A stretch of 64,000 nucleotides of DNA from Vibrio ruber DSM 16370 (lineage in GTDB: Bacteria > Pseudomonadota > Gammaproteobacteria > Enterobacterales > Vibrionaceae). This document shows, piece after piece, positions 20,198 through 30,292 of the stretch. The notes under the pieces were generated by a model that was not told where the DNA came from, searched no databases, and was given only the letters and a program-made list of their open reading frames with translations. The position numbers and the translations under genes are program-made. Position 1 is the stretch's first letter; the number at the start of each line of letters is the position of its first letter. The DNA lies in assembly GCF_900163965.1 (NCBI RefSeq), contig NZ_FULE01000006.1, positions 46,015-110,014 of the forward strand, in the 5' to 3' direction.

Positions 20198-21475
20198 ATG
20201 GAAAAGACAATGACCAATCTTGAACGCCACATTCGTCATGGCGGAGAGACTTTGTTGAGAATTCCCGGTTTACCTTCAAAGGTAAAACGGGATCTACGGG
20301 ATCTATTGAACGTATCTTCTGTTCATCCGTCCCCAAAGTCAGAACAGGCGGTAAAGCTGCTGGGTCTTTATGAACGCTCGGTCAAAATTATTGCAACCAA
20401 TCCACATCGCTCAAACACCATTAGTCATACGGCAGAACAAGCGCTACACAGTAAATTATCCGATGAGCTGCAAACTCTGATTACAGAATTGGATTTTGAA
20501 GGTGAATCCGGTGAAGTGCTGATGGATATCCGCGCTAAGTTACTGGTCGGAGTGACGCCCGATACGCTTCTGGAACTGACACTGGAAGTGTTGCGTCTGG
20601 TTGTTGAGGGAACGACCCACGAGCGGAAGAAATCAGAACAATTCCTTGATCAGATCAACCGTTCTTTGGTCACGCACCTTAAAAGTACCAAACAAAGTAT
20701 TCAACAAAATCAGAATTATCTGTCACACCGTCAGGAAATGAATCAGGAATTCAACGCCCTGATGGCTCGCAGTAACAAGATTCTTCAAGAAGAGCAGGAT
20801 TATACTTTGCTCAAATCTGGTTTAACGCCATTATTGGCTCAGTTGACGGCTTTATCAGAACGACTTACTCATGCAGAGCAGCGTGAAAAGGCCTTAATTG
20901 AAAGGATGGAATACATCCACAATCAGGCTGAGTCACTATACGAATCAACTCAAGACTATCGTTGTCAACTCGAAGATCAAGCACACAGAGTGCTGCAAGA
21001 CCCATTAACAAAAGTGTATAACCGAGCTGCTTTTCATAACCGTCTGGAATTGGAATATCACCGCTGGATCAAAAACCAACATCCCCTGCGACTCGTGTTA
21101 CTCGATATCGATAACTTTAAGACACTCAACAAAAATTTTGGTTACTCAGCGGGTGATAAAGCCCTGAAAATCATTGCCAAAACGATTCAAAAAGAGCTGT
21201 CTGAAACCGATACGGTCGCCCGCTTCTCCGGTGAAGAATTCATGATCATCATGCCGGATCGTGCCGAACAGGAAAGTTATCTGCTGGTACAAACGATTTT
21301 GCGTCAAATCGCGCGACTCCCTTTTAAATTTAAAGATAAACACCTCACCATTACACTAAGTGCCGCCAGCACTGCGTTTCAAGAAGGTAATACACCGGAA
21401 GAATGCATTGAACAGGTTTATAAAACTCTGCAAAAAGCCAAAAAATCCGGGCCAAACCAAGTCAGTTGGAAATAA
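20198..21475 (+). CDS. Diguanylate cyclase-like protein (SGEEF) with coiled-coil N-terminus
   Basis: A 425-residue cytosolic protein with no membrane segment. The first about 265 residues are largely helical, with coiled coils around 140-260 (QSIQQNQNYLSHRQEMNQ). The GGDEF domain follows: DPLTKVYNRAAF, LLDIDNFKTLNKNFGYSAGD and the signature RFSGEEF. SGEEF is a permitted variant of GGDEF, so cyclase activity is plausible. The usual RxxD product-inhibition site reads SETD, so feedback inhibition there is unlikely. ATG 20198 is chosen; TTG 20192 upstream and ATG 20210 (after GGAAAAG) are alternatives. It may work with the preceding TPR protein. Confidence 0.82.
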   Translation: MEKTMTNLERHIRHGGETLLRIPGLPSKVKRDLRDLLNVSSVHPSPKSEQAVKLLGLYERSVKIIATNPHRSNTISHTAEQALHSKLSDELQTLITELDFEGESGEVLMDIRAKLLVGVTPDTLLELTLEVLRLVVEGTTHERKKSEQFLDQINRSLVTHLKSTKQSIQQNQNYLSHRQEMNQEFNALMARSNKILQEEQDYTLLKSGLTPLLAQLTALSERLTHAEQREKALIERMEYIHNQAESLYESTQDYRCQLEDQAHRVLQDPLTKVYNRAAFHNRLELEYHRWIKNQHPLRLVLLDIDNFKTLNKNFGYSAGDKALKIIAKTIQKELSETDTVARFSGEEFMIIMPDRAEQESYLLVQTILRQIARLPFKFKDKHLTITLSAASTAFQEGNTPEECIEQVYKTLQKAKKSGPNQVSWK

Positions 21476-21694
21476 ACTGCCTGAATATAAACATCCCGAA
21501 AATGAACACTTTTTAATCAATTCAAGACAATAGAGTGACATCTATCACACCATTGAACTGTTTCAGTTCCCTAGTTGATCATCTACAGACTAGATTGTTA
21601 CTGTAAAATCATGTAGTTATTATATTTATTTATCATTAGCCTCAATATCTTTTAAAAAATCTATTATTCCGTACTTATTATCAAGGAGGCATTC

Positions 21695-23059
21695 ATGATT
21701 ACTCATATCAGCCCGACCGGAAGTATGGATCTGCTCTCGCAGATTGAAGTTGAACGCCTGAAAAAAACAGCCTCCAGTGGTGATCTGTACCAACTCTACA
21801 GAAATTGTACACTCGCCGTTTTGAACTCCGGAAGCCATACCGACAGCTCAAAAGAATTACTGGATAAATATCAGAGTTTCGATGTCAACGTCCTCAGACG
21901 AGAACGGGGTATCAAACTAGAATTGATTGAACCACCTGAACATGCCTTTGTTGACGGGGAAATCATTAAAGGGATTCAAGAACACCTGTTTTCCGTGTTA
22001 CGCGACATTGTTTATGTCAACATGCATCTCGCTGACAGCAAACGATATAATCTGACCGATTCGGTATATAACACCAATTTAGTTTTCGACATTTTGCGTA
22101 ATGCCCGGACGCTCGTCCCCGGAACCACGCCCAATCTGGTCGTTTGCTGGGGCGGTCATTCTATTAATCCGGTTGAATACCAATACACTCGCGAAGTCGG
22201 CAATGAACTCGGTTTGCGTGAACTCAATATTTGTACAGGCTGCGGCCCGGGGGCAATGGAAGGTCCGATGAAAGGCGCGGCAATCGGCCATGCGAAACAG
22301 CGTTATAAGAGTGCACGATATATTGGTCTGACTGAACCATCAATCATCGCAGCCGAGCCACCCAACCCGATTGTCAATGAACTGATCATTATGCCGGACA
22401 TCGAAAAACGGCTGGAAGCATTTGTCCGCATGGCTCACGGGATTGTGATTTTCCCCGGTGGTCCCGGCACGGCTGAAGAGCTGTTGTATATTCTCGGTAT
22501 CATGATGCATCCGGACAATGCTGAACAACCGCTCCCGATTATTCTGACCGGCCCGAAAGGCAGTGAAGACTATTTCAACTCAATCGATCAATTCATCAGT
22601 GATACCCTGGGAGATGCAGCCCGCAAACACTATCAAATTGTGATTGATGACCCTGCGAGAGTCGCACGCAAAATGAATGAGTCGATGCCGGTTGTCCGTC
22701 AGTTCAGAAAAGCACATGGTGATGCATACAGTTTCAACTGGTCACTCAAAATCGACCCTGAGTTCCAGTTGCCATTTGTACCCACACATCACGCCATGGC
22801 GAACCTTGACCTTCACATGGACCAGAAACCGGAAGTGCTTGCTGCAAACCTGCGTAAAGCGTTTTCAGGGATTGTGACAGGTAATGTCAAGGCTGAAGGG
22901 ATTCGGGAAATCGAACAGCACGGCCCGTTCATTATTGATGGCGATCGGTCAATCATGCACAAAATGGATAAGCTCTTGAAAGATTTCGTCAAACAAAACC
23001 GGATGAAACTCCCCGGCGGACATGCTTATGAGCCCTGCTATAAAATTGCCAGCCATTAA
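21695..23059 (+). CDS. ppnN: Pyrimidine/purine nucleotide 5'-monophosphate nucleosidase
   Basis: A 454-residue LOG-family nucleosidase (formerly YgdH) that splits nucleotide monophosphates to base and ribose 5-phosphate; in E. coli it binds (p)ppGpp. It shows [24 protein letters not shown] and the LOG motif [11 protein letters not shown]- and C-terminal extensions give the normal full length. AAGGAGG precedes the ATG. Confidence 0.95.
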   Translation: MITHISPTGSMDLLSQIEVERLKKTASSGDLYQLYRNCTLAVLNSGSHTDSSKELLDKYQSFDVNVLRRERGIKLELIEPPEHAFVDGEIIKGIQEHLFSVLRDIVYVNMHLADSKRYNLTDSVYNTNLVFDILRNARTLVPGTTPNLVVCWGGHSINPVEYQYTREVGNELGLRELNICTGCGPGAMEGPMKGAAIGHAKQRYKSARYIGLTEPSIIAAEPPNPIVNELIIMPDIEKRLEAFVRMAHGIVIFPGGPGTAEELLYILGIMMHPDNAEQPLPIILTGPKGSEDYFNSIDQFISDTLGDAARKHYQIVIDDPARVARKMNESMPVVRQFRKAHGDAYSFNWSLKIDPEFQLPFVPTHHAMANLDLHMDQKPEVLAANLRKAFSGIVTGNVKAEGIREIEQHGPFIIDGDRSIMHKMDKLLKDFVKQNRMKLPGGHAYEPCYKIASH

Positions 23060-23095
23060 GCATGGGTTGCCCGAGCCCATCATTATCCACTAGAA

Positions 23096-23117
23096 TAGGG
23101 GCTTCGGCCCTTATTTT
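23096..23117 (+). terminator. Terminator after ppnN
   Basis: AGGGGC-TTCG-GCCCTT hairpin with a stable TTCG loop followed by ATTTTAAT. It lies about 40 bases before xni. Confidence 0.7.
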
Positions 23118-23143
23118 AATATGCCCCTGAGCGAAAAACGCCC

Positions 23144-23926
23144 ATGTCGCTACACCTTGTTATTATCGACGCTCTCAACCTGATTCGCCGTGTCCATTCG
23201 GCACAGCCCGATGCTGAAGATATCGAAAGAACGATTCAGACAACCAGCCGAACGTTAAGCAAAATTATTCAAGAAACGTCTCCCACGCATATCATTGCCG
23301 TGTTTGATCATGACTCTGAAGATCGTGGCTGGCGTGCACAACTGCTGCCTCACTACAAGGAGAAACGGCAACCGATGCCTGATGCTTTGCGGCAAAATAT
23401 GGATGCCATTCAGCAAGCATGGTGGGAAATAGGTATCGACTCGCTGCTCTCCAGTGGTGACGAAGCCGATGATTTGATCGCCACGCTGGCGACCAAAGTT
23501 GCCAGTCATCAGGAGCAAGTGACGATCATCTCAACCGATAAGGGCTACTGTCAGTTGCTCTCCCCGACGCTGAGAATCCGGGATTACTTTCAGCATCGCT
23601 GGTTGGATCAAGCGTTCATCACCCAAGAGTTCGGCGTACGCCCTGAACAGTTGTGTGACTACTGGGCGCTCACCGGCATCCATTCCAGTCAGGTGAGCGG
23701 TGTTCCGGGGGTTGGCCCTAAAGCTGCCAAAGAGATTCTTAATCAGTTCACTGATATCGAGCAGGCTTTTCAAGGCACCGATCTGCCGAAGAAATATCAG
23801 AAAAAACTTACCGAACATATTGAACTGGCACGTCAGTGCAAAGCCGTCGCCACCCTCAAAACCGATATCGAGCTGGGATTTAACTTACAAGATATTCGCT
23901 TTCAGCCACCGGAGAGCGTGTCATAA
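23144..23926 (+). CDS. xni: Flap endonuclease Xni (ExoIX)
   Basis: A 260-residue 5'-nuclease-family protein. It matches the polymerase I 5'-exonuclease fold: IIDALNLIRRVH at the start, AVFDHD, SSGDEADDLIATLA, ISTDKGYCQL and the helix-hairpin-helix VPGVGPKAAKEIL. Length equals E. coli Xni (251). It acts on DNA flaps; its role is partly redundant. It is convergent with rlmM. Confidence 0.93.
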   Translation: MSLHLVIIDALNLIRRVHSAQPDAEDIERTIQTTSRTLSKIIQETSPTHIIAVFDHDSEDRGWRAQLLPHYKEKRQPMPDALRQNMDAIQQAWWEIGIDSLLSSGDEADDLIATLATKVASHQEQVTIISTDKGYCQLLSPTLRIRDYFQHRWLDQAFITQEFGVRPEQLCDYWALTGIHSSQVSGVPGVGPKAAKEILNQFTDIEQAFQGTDLPKKYQKKLTEHIELARQCKAVATLKTDIELGFNLQDIRFQPPESVS

Positions 23927-23964
23927 TCGACACGCTCTCAAACCGCTGAAAACCAGACCGATAC

Positions 23965-25056
23965 TTAATGAGGAGAAATATTGGACAAGCTCCGGACATG
24001 CACGGTAATTTCTTCCCGGTCATGGTAAAGGTGCTTGGCTTGTAATCGAAAGTTGACGTGATTATCTTTCAGAAAATATTTCAGGTTATCAATATCCTGC
24101 AACACTTCATCATAACGGCCTTTCATCGGCAGTTTCAGATTAAACAGCGCTTCTTTTGCCCATCCGCGGATCAGCCACTCGCCCATCAGTTGTGCCACAC
24201 GAGCCGGCTTCTCGACCATGTCGCAGACCAGCCAGGTGACATTCTTGCGCGGCGGCTCAAATTTAAAGCCATCTTCCATGTGATGTTTGACCTGACCGGT
24301 GTCCATCAGACTATCAGCCATCATGCCGTTATCGACGGCATGAACAAACATTGACCGTTTCACTAGCTGATAAGTCCATCCGCCGGGGCATGCTCCCAAA
24401 TCAACCGCCCACATCCCCGAGGCTAAACGTTCATCCCATTCCGAGCGAGGAATAAAAACATGAAATGCTTCTTCCAGCTTCAGGGTTGAACGACTCGGCG
24501 CATCCGCCGGAAACTTCAAGCGGGGAATGCCCATGAAAAACGGGGAGTTATTATTGGTATATGAATAGCCGATATAACAATGGCCGGGGGCAATAAAACA
24601 GACATGTAATACCGGCTTTTTTGGCTCGTCTTTGCCAAACAGAATACCTTTCCCCCGCAATGCCTGACGCAGCGGAACCGTAAACTTACGGCAAAATTTC
24701 AGCAGCTCTTTGGCCTCATTGGTATCCGGCGTTTCGACCCGCAGATCACCACAGCGAGGTACCCCTTCAATCTCAGCCAAAGACTGGAGAATCGGGGAAA
24801 TTCGATCATCTTTCGGTAAAGATTCACATGTCGCACTGACGGCAAACATCTGACGCGCAAAAATCAGACTTTGAAAATCGAGTTCACGGATCAGCTTATC
24901 AGCGTCTCCGTCCTGATAACATTCAAACAGTACATATCCTGTCTGATACTTCAGACGAGGAAATCCAAACACTTCGATTCGGCTTGCCTTGTCCTGAATT
25001 TCTCCGGCACATTCTTTTTCAAAACCGGCGCGGCAATAGAGCATGACCTGTTTCAC
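23965..25056 (-). CDS. rlmM: 23S rRNA C2498 2'-O-methyltransferase
   Basis: A 363-residue methyltransferase (YgdE) that modifies C2498 of 23S rRNA. An N-terminal THUMP-like part starts [16 protein letters not shown]. The Rossmann domain carries [16 protein letters not shown] for SAM. The end has [16 protein letters not shown] start at 25056 is chosen because it lines up with the family N-terminus and follows AAAGAGGTGAATCA. It overlaps the ygdD stop as GTGA, so the pair is coupled. Confidence 0.93.
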   Translation of the reverse strand: MKQVMLYCRAGFEKECAGEIQDKASRIEVFGFPRLKYQTGYVLFECYQDGDADKLIRELDFQSLIFARQMFAVSATCESLPKDDRISPILQSLAEIEGVPRCGDLRVETPDTNEAKELLKFCRKFTVPLRQALRGKGILFGKDEPKKPVLHVCFIAPGHCYIGYSYTNNNSPFFMGIPRLKFPADAPSRSTLKLEEAFHVFIPRSEWDERLASGMWAVDLGACPGGWTYQLVKRSMFVHAVDNGMMADSLMDTGQVKHHMEDGFKFEPPRKNVTWLVCDMVEKPARVAQLMGEWLIRGWAKEALFNLKLPMKGRYDEVLQDIDNLKYFLKDNHVNFRLQAKHLYHDREEITVHVRSLSNISPH

Positions 25057-25451
25057 TGATTCACCTCTTTCATATTCCATGCAGCGACAAACATCAGCAC
25101 CCATCCCAGAATAAAACAGACGCCGCCGAAAGGTGTTATCGGGCCGAACCATTTCACACCGGTCAGCGCTAGTGCGTACAGGCTGCCGCTAAAACAAAAG
25201 ATGCCGATAATAAAACAGATTCCGGCTCGATAAAAATATTTCTGCACCGTCTGGTGCGATGACAGTAGCATCATCACGCCACACCCTAACAAAGCGAGGG
25301 TATGGATAAACTGATAACGAACGCCGACTTCGAAAACTGCCAGTAAATTCGGGGATAAAATCGTTTTTAAACCATGGGAAGCAAACGCACCTAACCCAAC
25401 CCCAAACGCGCCAAAACCCGCGGCAAAAAGAAATAATAATTTACTTTTCAT
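25053..25451 (-). CDS. ygdD: DUF423-family membrane protein YgdD
   Basis: A 132-residue protein with four hydrophobic helices and the family motif [11 protein letters not shown] near the start and [11 protein letters not shown] late. Function unknown. The start at 25451 gives the family length (131 in E. coli); the ribosome site GGAG lies 11-12 bases upstream. Its start region lies inside the end of the hydrolase gene upstream (11-base overlap), and it overlaps rlmM at the other end. All three probably share a transcript. Confidence 0.88.
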   Translation of the reverse strand: MKSKLLFLFAAGFGAFGVGLGAFASHGLKTILSPNLLAVFEVGVRYQFIHTLALLGCGVMMLLSSHQTVQKYFYRAGICFIIGIFCFSGSLYALALTGVKWFGPITPFGGVCFILGWVLMFVAAWNMKEVNQ

Positions 25452-26121
25452 GATGATCCATGCTCCAGATAAATGCACTTAATTGTTCCACCGCCAAGGC
25501 CAGATTGTCTTGTTCGGTGTAACCTGAACGTTTGCGAGGTTTAAAACTATGGTCGCCATCGGGCACATAAACCACCTCAACCTGCGGACTCAGCGGCATT
25601 GCCATCACTTCCTCTCGGCAGCCAAACGTGTCCCGTTCTCCCTGTAAAATCAGACATGGCTTTTCACATGTCGCTAAATGCTCGCCTTTTTGTTTCTCCG
25701 GTTTACCGGGGGGATGAAACGGAAAACCGAGGCAAGCAATCCCTTTCACCGACTCATGCTGAGTGAGCAAGCTCGCCATACGCCCGCCCATTGATTTACC
25801 ACCAATCACTACCGGTTGTGTCGCATACTGTTGGATCACCGCTTCAAACGCTGCAAGTAGCTTCGGGGCACGATCCGGCGGAAACTTCTTCGCTTCCAGT
25901 GCTCTGCGGACCATGTACGGAAAATTAAAACGAACCACGCGAATGCCTTTGTCGGCCAATCCACACGCAATATGCACCATAAACTCATGATCCATATCCG
26001 CCCCGGCACCATGGGCAAAAATAAATACCGGGCCATCATCCGGCCCGTTCAGCTGTACATGTGCACTATCCGGTTGGTATACGTTGCTGTCCACACTATT
26101 ACTCGCTGTCATAATTTTCAT
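25441..26121 (-). CDS. Alpha/beta-fold hydrolase (KANL3/TEX30-like)
   Basis: A 226-residue serine-hydrolase fold. It has the nucleophile elbow GGKSMGG (Ser110), an Asp in QGERDTFG (Asp163) and His190 in DGDHSFKP. The HGAGADMDHEFM oxyanion loop is typical of the TEX30/KANL3-like bacterial branch. The substrate is unknown. It overlaps the 3' end of gcvA by 23 bases (14 if Met4 at 26112 is used) and continues into ygdD and rlmM, so gcvA-hydrolase-ygdD-rlmM look like one operon. Confidence 0.85.
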   Translation of the reverse strand: MKIMTASNSVDSNVYQPDSAHVQLNGPDDGPVFIFAHGAGADMDHEFMVHIACGLADKGIRVVRFNFPYMVRRALEAKKFPPDRAPKLLAAFEAVIQQYATQPVVIGGKSMGGRMASLLTQHESVKGIACLGFPFHPPGKPEKQKGEHLATCEKPCLILQGERDTFGCREEVMAMPLSPQVEVVYVPDGDHSFKPRKRSGYTEQDNLALAVEQLSAFIWSMDHHEK

Positions 26122-27022
26122 CTAAAATGACCTCTTGTTCTCGTCGGGCCCGGTTCAACATCCAATTCCGAAATGTGGCAATCCGTCCGGTATTGGCCTG
26201 TTTCTCATGACAAACCAGATAAAAAGCATTATCGGTCATCAACACTTTATCAAATAAGGGCACCAGCCTCCCGGCTTCAATTTCCGGCTGAGCCAGCACA
26301 TTATTGCCCAGTGCAATCCCCTGACCATGCGCTGCCGCCTGTAAGACCATCGTCGTGTGGCTGAAAATCGGACCATGATCAACAGTAATGCCTGACAGAT
26401 GATTTTCCCGGGCAAAGGTTTTCCAGTCCTGCCGGGAAGTATCATGAAGCAATGTATGATGAGATAAATCTTCCAGAGAATGAAGTGGTTTTCCCTGCGC
26501 CAGCAATAATGGCGAACAGAGCGGAATTAAAAACTCCTGATAAAGTTTATCCGTTCTTAACCCCGGCCACTGCCCTTTACCGTAATAGATCGCGACGTCA
26601 ACATCATCCACTAAAGAGCCTTCTTCTCTATCAACTGCTTTTATCCGAACATCGATATCCGGTTGCTGCTGATTGAAGTCGGCAAGACGGGGAACCAGCC
26701 ACTGAATGGCAAAACTCGGGGGTAGGCTGATAGTTAATGTCCCCTTTTCACTCCGGGACAGGAGCTTATCCGTCGATTCTTGAATAGCGGTGAAAATATC
26801 TTTGATTTCAAAAAAATAACTTTGTCCCTCTTCTGTTAACAAAAGAGAGCGATTTCTGCGGATAAATAGCTTCAGCCCGAGAAATTCTTCTAACGACTTG
26901 ATCTGATGGCTCACAGCGGCCTGAGTGACATATAATTCTTCTGCTGCTTGAGTAAAGCTTAAATGACGAGCTGCGGACTCAAAAACCCGCAATGCATTCA
27001 GGGGAGGCAACCTTTTGTTCAC
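26099..27022 (-). CDS. gcvA: Glycine cleavage system transcriptional regulator GcvA
   Basis: A 307-residue LysR-type regulator that controls gcvTHP and the GcvB RNA in response to glycine. It matches E. coli GcvA from the first residues (RLPPLNALRVFESAARHLSF) through the winged HTH (AAEELYVTQAAVSHQIKSLE) and the effector domain (DRQE-like DREEGSLVDDVDVAIYYG, GPIFSHTTMVLQAA). It is directly divergent from the GcvB gene, the classic arrangement that identifies both. Confidence 0.96.
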   Translation of the reverse strand: MNKRLPPLNALRVFESAARHLSFTQAAEELYVTQAAVSHQIKSLEEFLGLKLFIRRNRSLLLTEEGQSYFFEIKDIFTAIQESTDKLLSRSEKGTLTISLPPSFAIQWLVPRLADFNQQQPDIDVRIKAVDREEGSLVDDVDVAIYYGKGQWPGLRTDKLYQEFLIPLCSPLLLAQGKPLHSLEDLSHHTLLHDTSRQDWKTFARENHLSGITVDHGPIFSHTTMVLQAAAHGQGIALGNNVLAQPEIEAGRLVPLFDKVLMTDNAFYLVCHEKQANTGRIATFRNWMLNRARREQEVILDENYDSE

Positions 27023-27082
27023 ACCATGATCCTTAACTGAAATGGATTAGTTTTTTTTATGCGAAGCATTATAATTTGTCCA

Positions 27083-27111
27083 TTGTTTACCTGCCAGAAA
27101 AACCCTATATT
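27083..27111 (+). promoter_or_regulatory. Promoter of gcvB
   Basis: -35 TTGTTT (27083-27088), 17-base spacer, -10 TATATT (27106-27111). The start would be near 27118. GcvA would bind upstream, in the gap of about 60 bases to its own gene. Confidence 0.65.
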
Positions 27112-27117
27112 TTGTGC

Positions 27118-27319
27118 CGCAGACAAGTCTGAATGACTTGATTCTCCTTAGGATCAATAGACTTTGTGTTGCGATGTTGTGTTTGCAAACTCGTATTTCG
27201 AGTATGTGGTGTTTCACCACTTGTTCTGTGGCTCCCAGCCACAAAGCATACTTCCTGTATTTATTTTGACCTGTCTGTCAAATATTTCACACCGCCTTCC
27301 GATGGGCGGTGTATTTTTA
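27118..27319 (+). ncRNA. gcvB: GcvB small regulatory RNA
   Basis: About 200 bases between gcvA and thiI with three hallmarks of GcvB. There is a single-stranded GU-rich R1 block at about 27162-27186 (TTTGTGTTGCGATGTTGTG). A conserved ACTTCCTGTA...CCTGTCTGTCA segment lies at about 27250-27280. The final terminator is ACACCGCC-TTCCGAT-GGGCGGTGT plus ATTTTTAT. E. coli GcvB is 205 bases and also divergent from gcvA. It is an Hfq-dependent RNA that represses many amino-acid and peptide transporter mRNAs through R1. The 5' end is inferred from the promoter. Confidence 0.9.
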
Positions 27320-27469
27320 TCTGCGCTAGCTTTGCTGCGCTGCCTGCTGAGAACCACCAGCGTCAAAGTCAAGACTCTCATCAAAGCTATTTAATCAAAG
27401 CCATTGTTCTGCACCGTCAGTGCTCTCACGCTTGCGATGTATTGCCGGTAAGGCAGAAAACTTCACATC
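27320..27469. other. Gap between gcvB and thiI terminator
   Basis: About 150 bases with no gene or clear signal. Confidence 0.4.
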
Positions 27470-27504
27470 AATAAAAATAAAAAAACCAGCCGACGGCGGC
27501 TGGT
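27470..27504 (-). terminator. Terminator of thiI
   Basis: ACCAGCCG-ACGG-CGGCTGGT hairpin; on the minus strand it is followed by TTTTTTTATTTTTATT. It lies 20 bases past the thiI stop. Confidence 0.88.
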
Positions 27505-27523
27505 CTTATCGGGTAAAAAGATT

Positions 27524-28972
27524 TTAAGGACGATATACCTTCACATTCTCAAAACCCTGCTCTTTGAGGTATAAAGCCTGCAAACGGCTCATCACACCAC
27601 GGGCACAATACAGTAAATAAGTTTTGGACTGATCCAAATCACCGAACTGAGTTGCCAGCTTATAAAACGGCAGATGTTTCACTTCTACCCCTTCCAGAAT
27701 CAGCGGATGCTCATCTTCTTCATCCGGGCTACGGATATCCAGTACGACGGCATGTTCCTGAATCGCATCAACCAATTCAACTTCCGGTGCCTGCTGCTCC
27801 GTTTCCTGAGCAATATCGCGGATGTCCATTTGACGTGCACTGTGAATCACTTGGTCTAAAATGGCAAAATCAAACTTCGCTTCTTCAGCTTCCAGCTTTG
27901 CCTGAACCGCTTTGACGGTCGGACGACGAGAAATCACCCCGCAATATTCCGGCATGGTTTTAGCAAAATCTTCAGTACCGATATCTCTGGCAAGATTGAT
28001 AATGTCTTCTTTATCCCAGTTGATCAGCGGACGTAAAATCAAACGCTCAGTCACACCATCAATATGACGCAAGTTAGTCAGTGTCTGACTGGACACCTGC
28101 CCTAACGCTTCACCGGTGACCAGTGCCTGAATATCAAACCGTTCCGCGATCATTCCGGCCGCCCGCATGAACATCCGTTTCAGCACAACGCCCATTTGCC
28201 CGTCATCGACTTTTTCCAGAATTTCTGCCACAACCGGTTCGAAATCAACCGCAATGAAGCGAACTTTGGCCGATGAACCAAATTTATTCCATAAATAGTA
28301 AGCCACCTGCTTCACGCCGATTTCATGCGCCGGACCGCCTAAATTAAAGAAGCAATAATGTACTTTAGAGCCACGTTTGATATGCAGATAACTGGAAACA
28401 CCAGAATCAAACCCACCGGAAATCAGGCTCAGCACGTCTTCTTGTGTCCCGAGCGGGAAGCCGCCCAACCCGCGATGACGGGCAATAATCTGGTTCAGTT
28501 TATCGCCTGACACTTCGACCCGAACCACGACATCCGGGTTGTTGAGTTTTACCCGGGCACTTTCAACCGCTTGATTCAACCCGCCACCGACGTAGCGTTC
28601 CAGCTCAATTGAGGTGAAGTCATGCTGGCCGCGTCTTTTGGCACGCACCACAAAGGTTTTATTTTCAATTTTATGCCGGCTGTGAGCCAATACTTGTTCA
28701 TAAATATCATGCAGATCGCGAAACTCAGACTGCTGCACTTCAAGTACATGATGAATACCCGGTGTATGGGTCAGAATTTCCAGTGTTTCTGCGTAATATT
28801 GGTCGCTCTCTGAGGTGACTTCGATATGATCACGACGGTTAAAAACCGCAACAGATTCTGTCCGTCGTTTAATAATATTGCGAATATTACATTCGAGAAT
28901 TTTGGTAAAACGTTTCCGTACCGATTCACTTTTAACAAAAATTTCCGGATGGGGCTTAACAATAAATTTCAT
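27524..28972 (-). CDS. thiI: tRNA 4-thiouridine / thiazole sulfurtransferase ThiI
   Basis: A 482-residue enzyme that makes s4U8 in tRNA and passes sulfur to ThiS for thiamine. The order is an N-terminal ferredoxin-like/THUMP region, the PP-loop [13 protein letters not shown], and a C-terminal rhodanese domain with the catalytic Cys456 in [10 protein letters not shown], the same position as in E. coli. The rhodanese domain marks the full-length enterobacterial type. It stands alone behind its own terminator. Confidence 0.96.
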   Translation of the reverse strand: MKFIVKPHPEIFVKSESVRKRFTKILECNIRNIIKRRTESVAVFNRRDHIEVTSESDQYYAETLEILTHTPGIHHVLEVQQSEFRDLHDIYEQVLAHSRHKIENKTFVVRAKRRGQHDFTSIELERYVGGGLNQAVESARVKLNNPDVVVRVEVSGDKLNQIIARHRGLGGFPLGTQEDVLSLISGGFDSGVSSYLHIKRGSKVHYCFFNLGGPAHEIGVKQVAYYLWNKFGSSAKVRFIAVDFEPVVAEILEKVDDGQMGVVLKRMFMRAAGMIAERFDIQALVTGEALGQVSSQTLTNLRHIDGVTERLILRPLINWDKEDIINLARDIGTEDFAKTMPEYCGVISRRPTVKAVQAKLEAEEAKFDFAILDQVIHSARQMDIRDIAQETEQQAPEVELVDAIQEHAVVLDIRSPDEEDEHPLILEGVEVKHLPFYKLATQFGDLDQSKTYLLYCARGVMSRLQALYLKEQGFENVKVYRP

Positions 28973-29144
28973 AGGATCATTCGCAACTCAGATTAATACG
29001 TCACTGTCTGGTTTACACGGTTTAGCTGTTAACAGCATCAACAAACAGCAATGAAAGGCGCAGAATTATACACGAGAAGCACTGACAGGGAAAACATCTA
29101 TTCTGCCTGACAGCGGTTCTCGGTGAATGTTGATGAGAAAGGGG

Positions 29145-29183
29145 CACTCAGATAGCGTGAAGTCGCTTGTTAGTCTCTGAGTG
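29145..29183. repeat. Nested inverted repeat downstream of the aldo/keto reductase
   Basis: Outer arms CACTCAGA / TCTGAGTG and inner arms AGCG / CGCT form a nested hairpin. There is no T run. It lies between the thiI start and the reductase stop; role unknown. Confidence 0.35.
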
Positions 29184-29218
29184 ATATCATTTGATGCTCG
29201 GACGGGTACCCCGTCGGT

Positions 29219-30127
29219 TTAGGGGACCGAATGACCTTTGGATGCGACCCAAATACGATACCATTGCTCACGGCTCAACTCGATTTCCAGCGCCGCGACA
29301 GCGGCTTTGACCCGCTCAATTTTTCCGGAACCAAGGATAGGAATAGGGAATGCGGGCAAACGTCTGACCCAGGCATAAATCACCTGATCAATGCTTTGTG
29401 CCCCGACTTCTTGCCCGATCTCGGTAAGTACCTGGCGAACCCGTCTTGCTTGCTCACTCTCACCATTGAAAATTGCACCGCCCCCCAGACATGACCAAGC
29501 CATTGGCCGGGTTCTGAGCATTTGCATTTGATCTAAGGTGCCATCATGGGCAACATCGAAACTGAGCGGATTAATTTCAACCTGATTGGTGACCAGTGGT
29601 TTATCCAGACGAGACTGTAATAAATCAAATTGTGAAGGGGTAAAATTAGACACACCGAAATGTTTAACTTTGCCGGCTTGGTGTAATGTTGCAAACGCCT
29701 CCGCCACTTCATCGGCATTCATTAACACGTCAAGGCGATGAATGAGCAGCACATCGATTTCGTCGATACCGAGCCGCATCAGTGAGTTATCGACGGACTG
29801 GAGAATATGGGGTTTACTCGTATCGTAATGATTGATTTGTCGGTGAGGAAAAGCATCACCGCATAGTTGAATGTCACACTTAGTCACGACCTGAAGCTGC
29901 TGCCGCAGCGAAGGATCCAGCGCTAATGCTTCACCAAACAGAGACTCACAGGTGTACTGGCCATAAATATCAGCATGATCAACGGTGGTAATCCCCAGTT
30001 CAATATGCTGCTTTAAGAAAGACAACCGCTCCTGAGGGCTCATTTGCCATTCTGCCAGTCGCCAGTATCCCTGAGCAATTTCTGAAAACACCGGTCCCTG
30101 CTCTGCGATGGTTACTTGATTCACCAT
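29219..30127 (-). CDS. Aldo/keto reductase (YdhF-like)
   Basis: A 302-residue NADPH-dependent oxidoreductase with a TIM-barrel fold. The catalytic tetrad is visible: Asp50 and Tyr55 in TTVDHADIYG, Lys82 in VVTKCDI and His129 in VLLIHRLD. The closest recognisable type is E. coli YdhF; the substrate is unknown. ATG 30127 follows GGAGGATAT, an excellent site, so it is preferred over the start 15 bases upstream. It is monocistronic. Confidence 0.85.
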   Translation of the reverse strand: MVNQVTIAEQGPVFSEIAQGYWRLAEWQMSPQERLSFLKQHIELGITTVDHADIYGQYTCESLFGEALALDPSLRQQLQVVTKCDIQLCGDAFPHRQINHYDTSKPHILQSVDNSLMRLGIDEIDVLLIHRLDVLMNADEVAEAFATLHQAGKVKHFGVSNFTPSQFDLLQSRLDKPLVTNQVEINPLSFDVAHDGTLDQMQMLRTRPMAWSCLGGGAIFNGESEQARRVRQVLTEIGQEVGAQSIDQVIYAWVRRLPAFPIPILGSGKIERVKAAVAALEIELSREQWYRIWVASKGHSVP

Positions 30128-30186
30128 ATATCCTCCGTCCAATCAATGGGTCATTTCAATAAAGAAAGCGCGCTAAAAAAGTGTGA

Positions 30187-30215
30187 TAAAAAAAGTAAGC
30201 CATACTGGCTTACTT
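30187..30215 (-). terminator. Terminator of pomAB
   Basis: AAGTAAGCC-ATACT-GGCTTACTT with flanking A and T runs. It lies about 80 bases beyond the pomB stop on the minus strand. Confidence 0.85.
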
Positions 30216-30292
30216 TTTATTTCTATCATGATTCTATCATGCCGGATACAACCTTCACTTGATCTCAATAGATATCTCTCGATGATGACACA

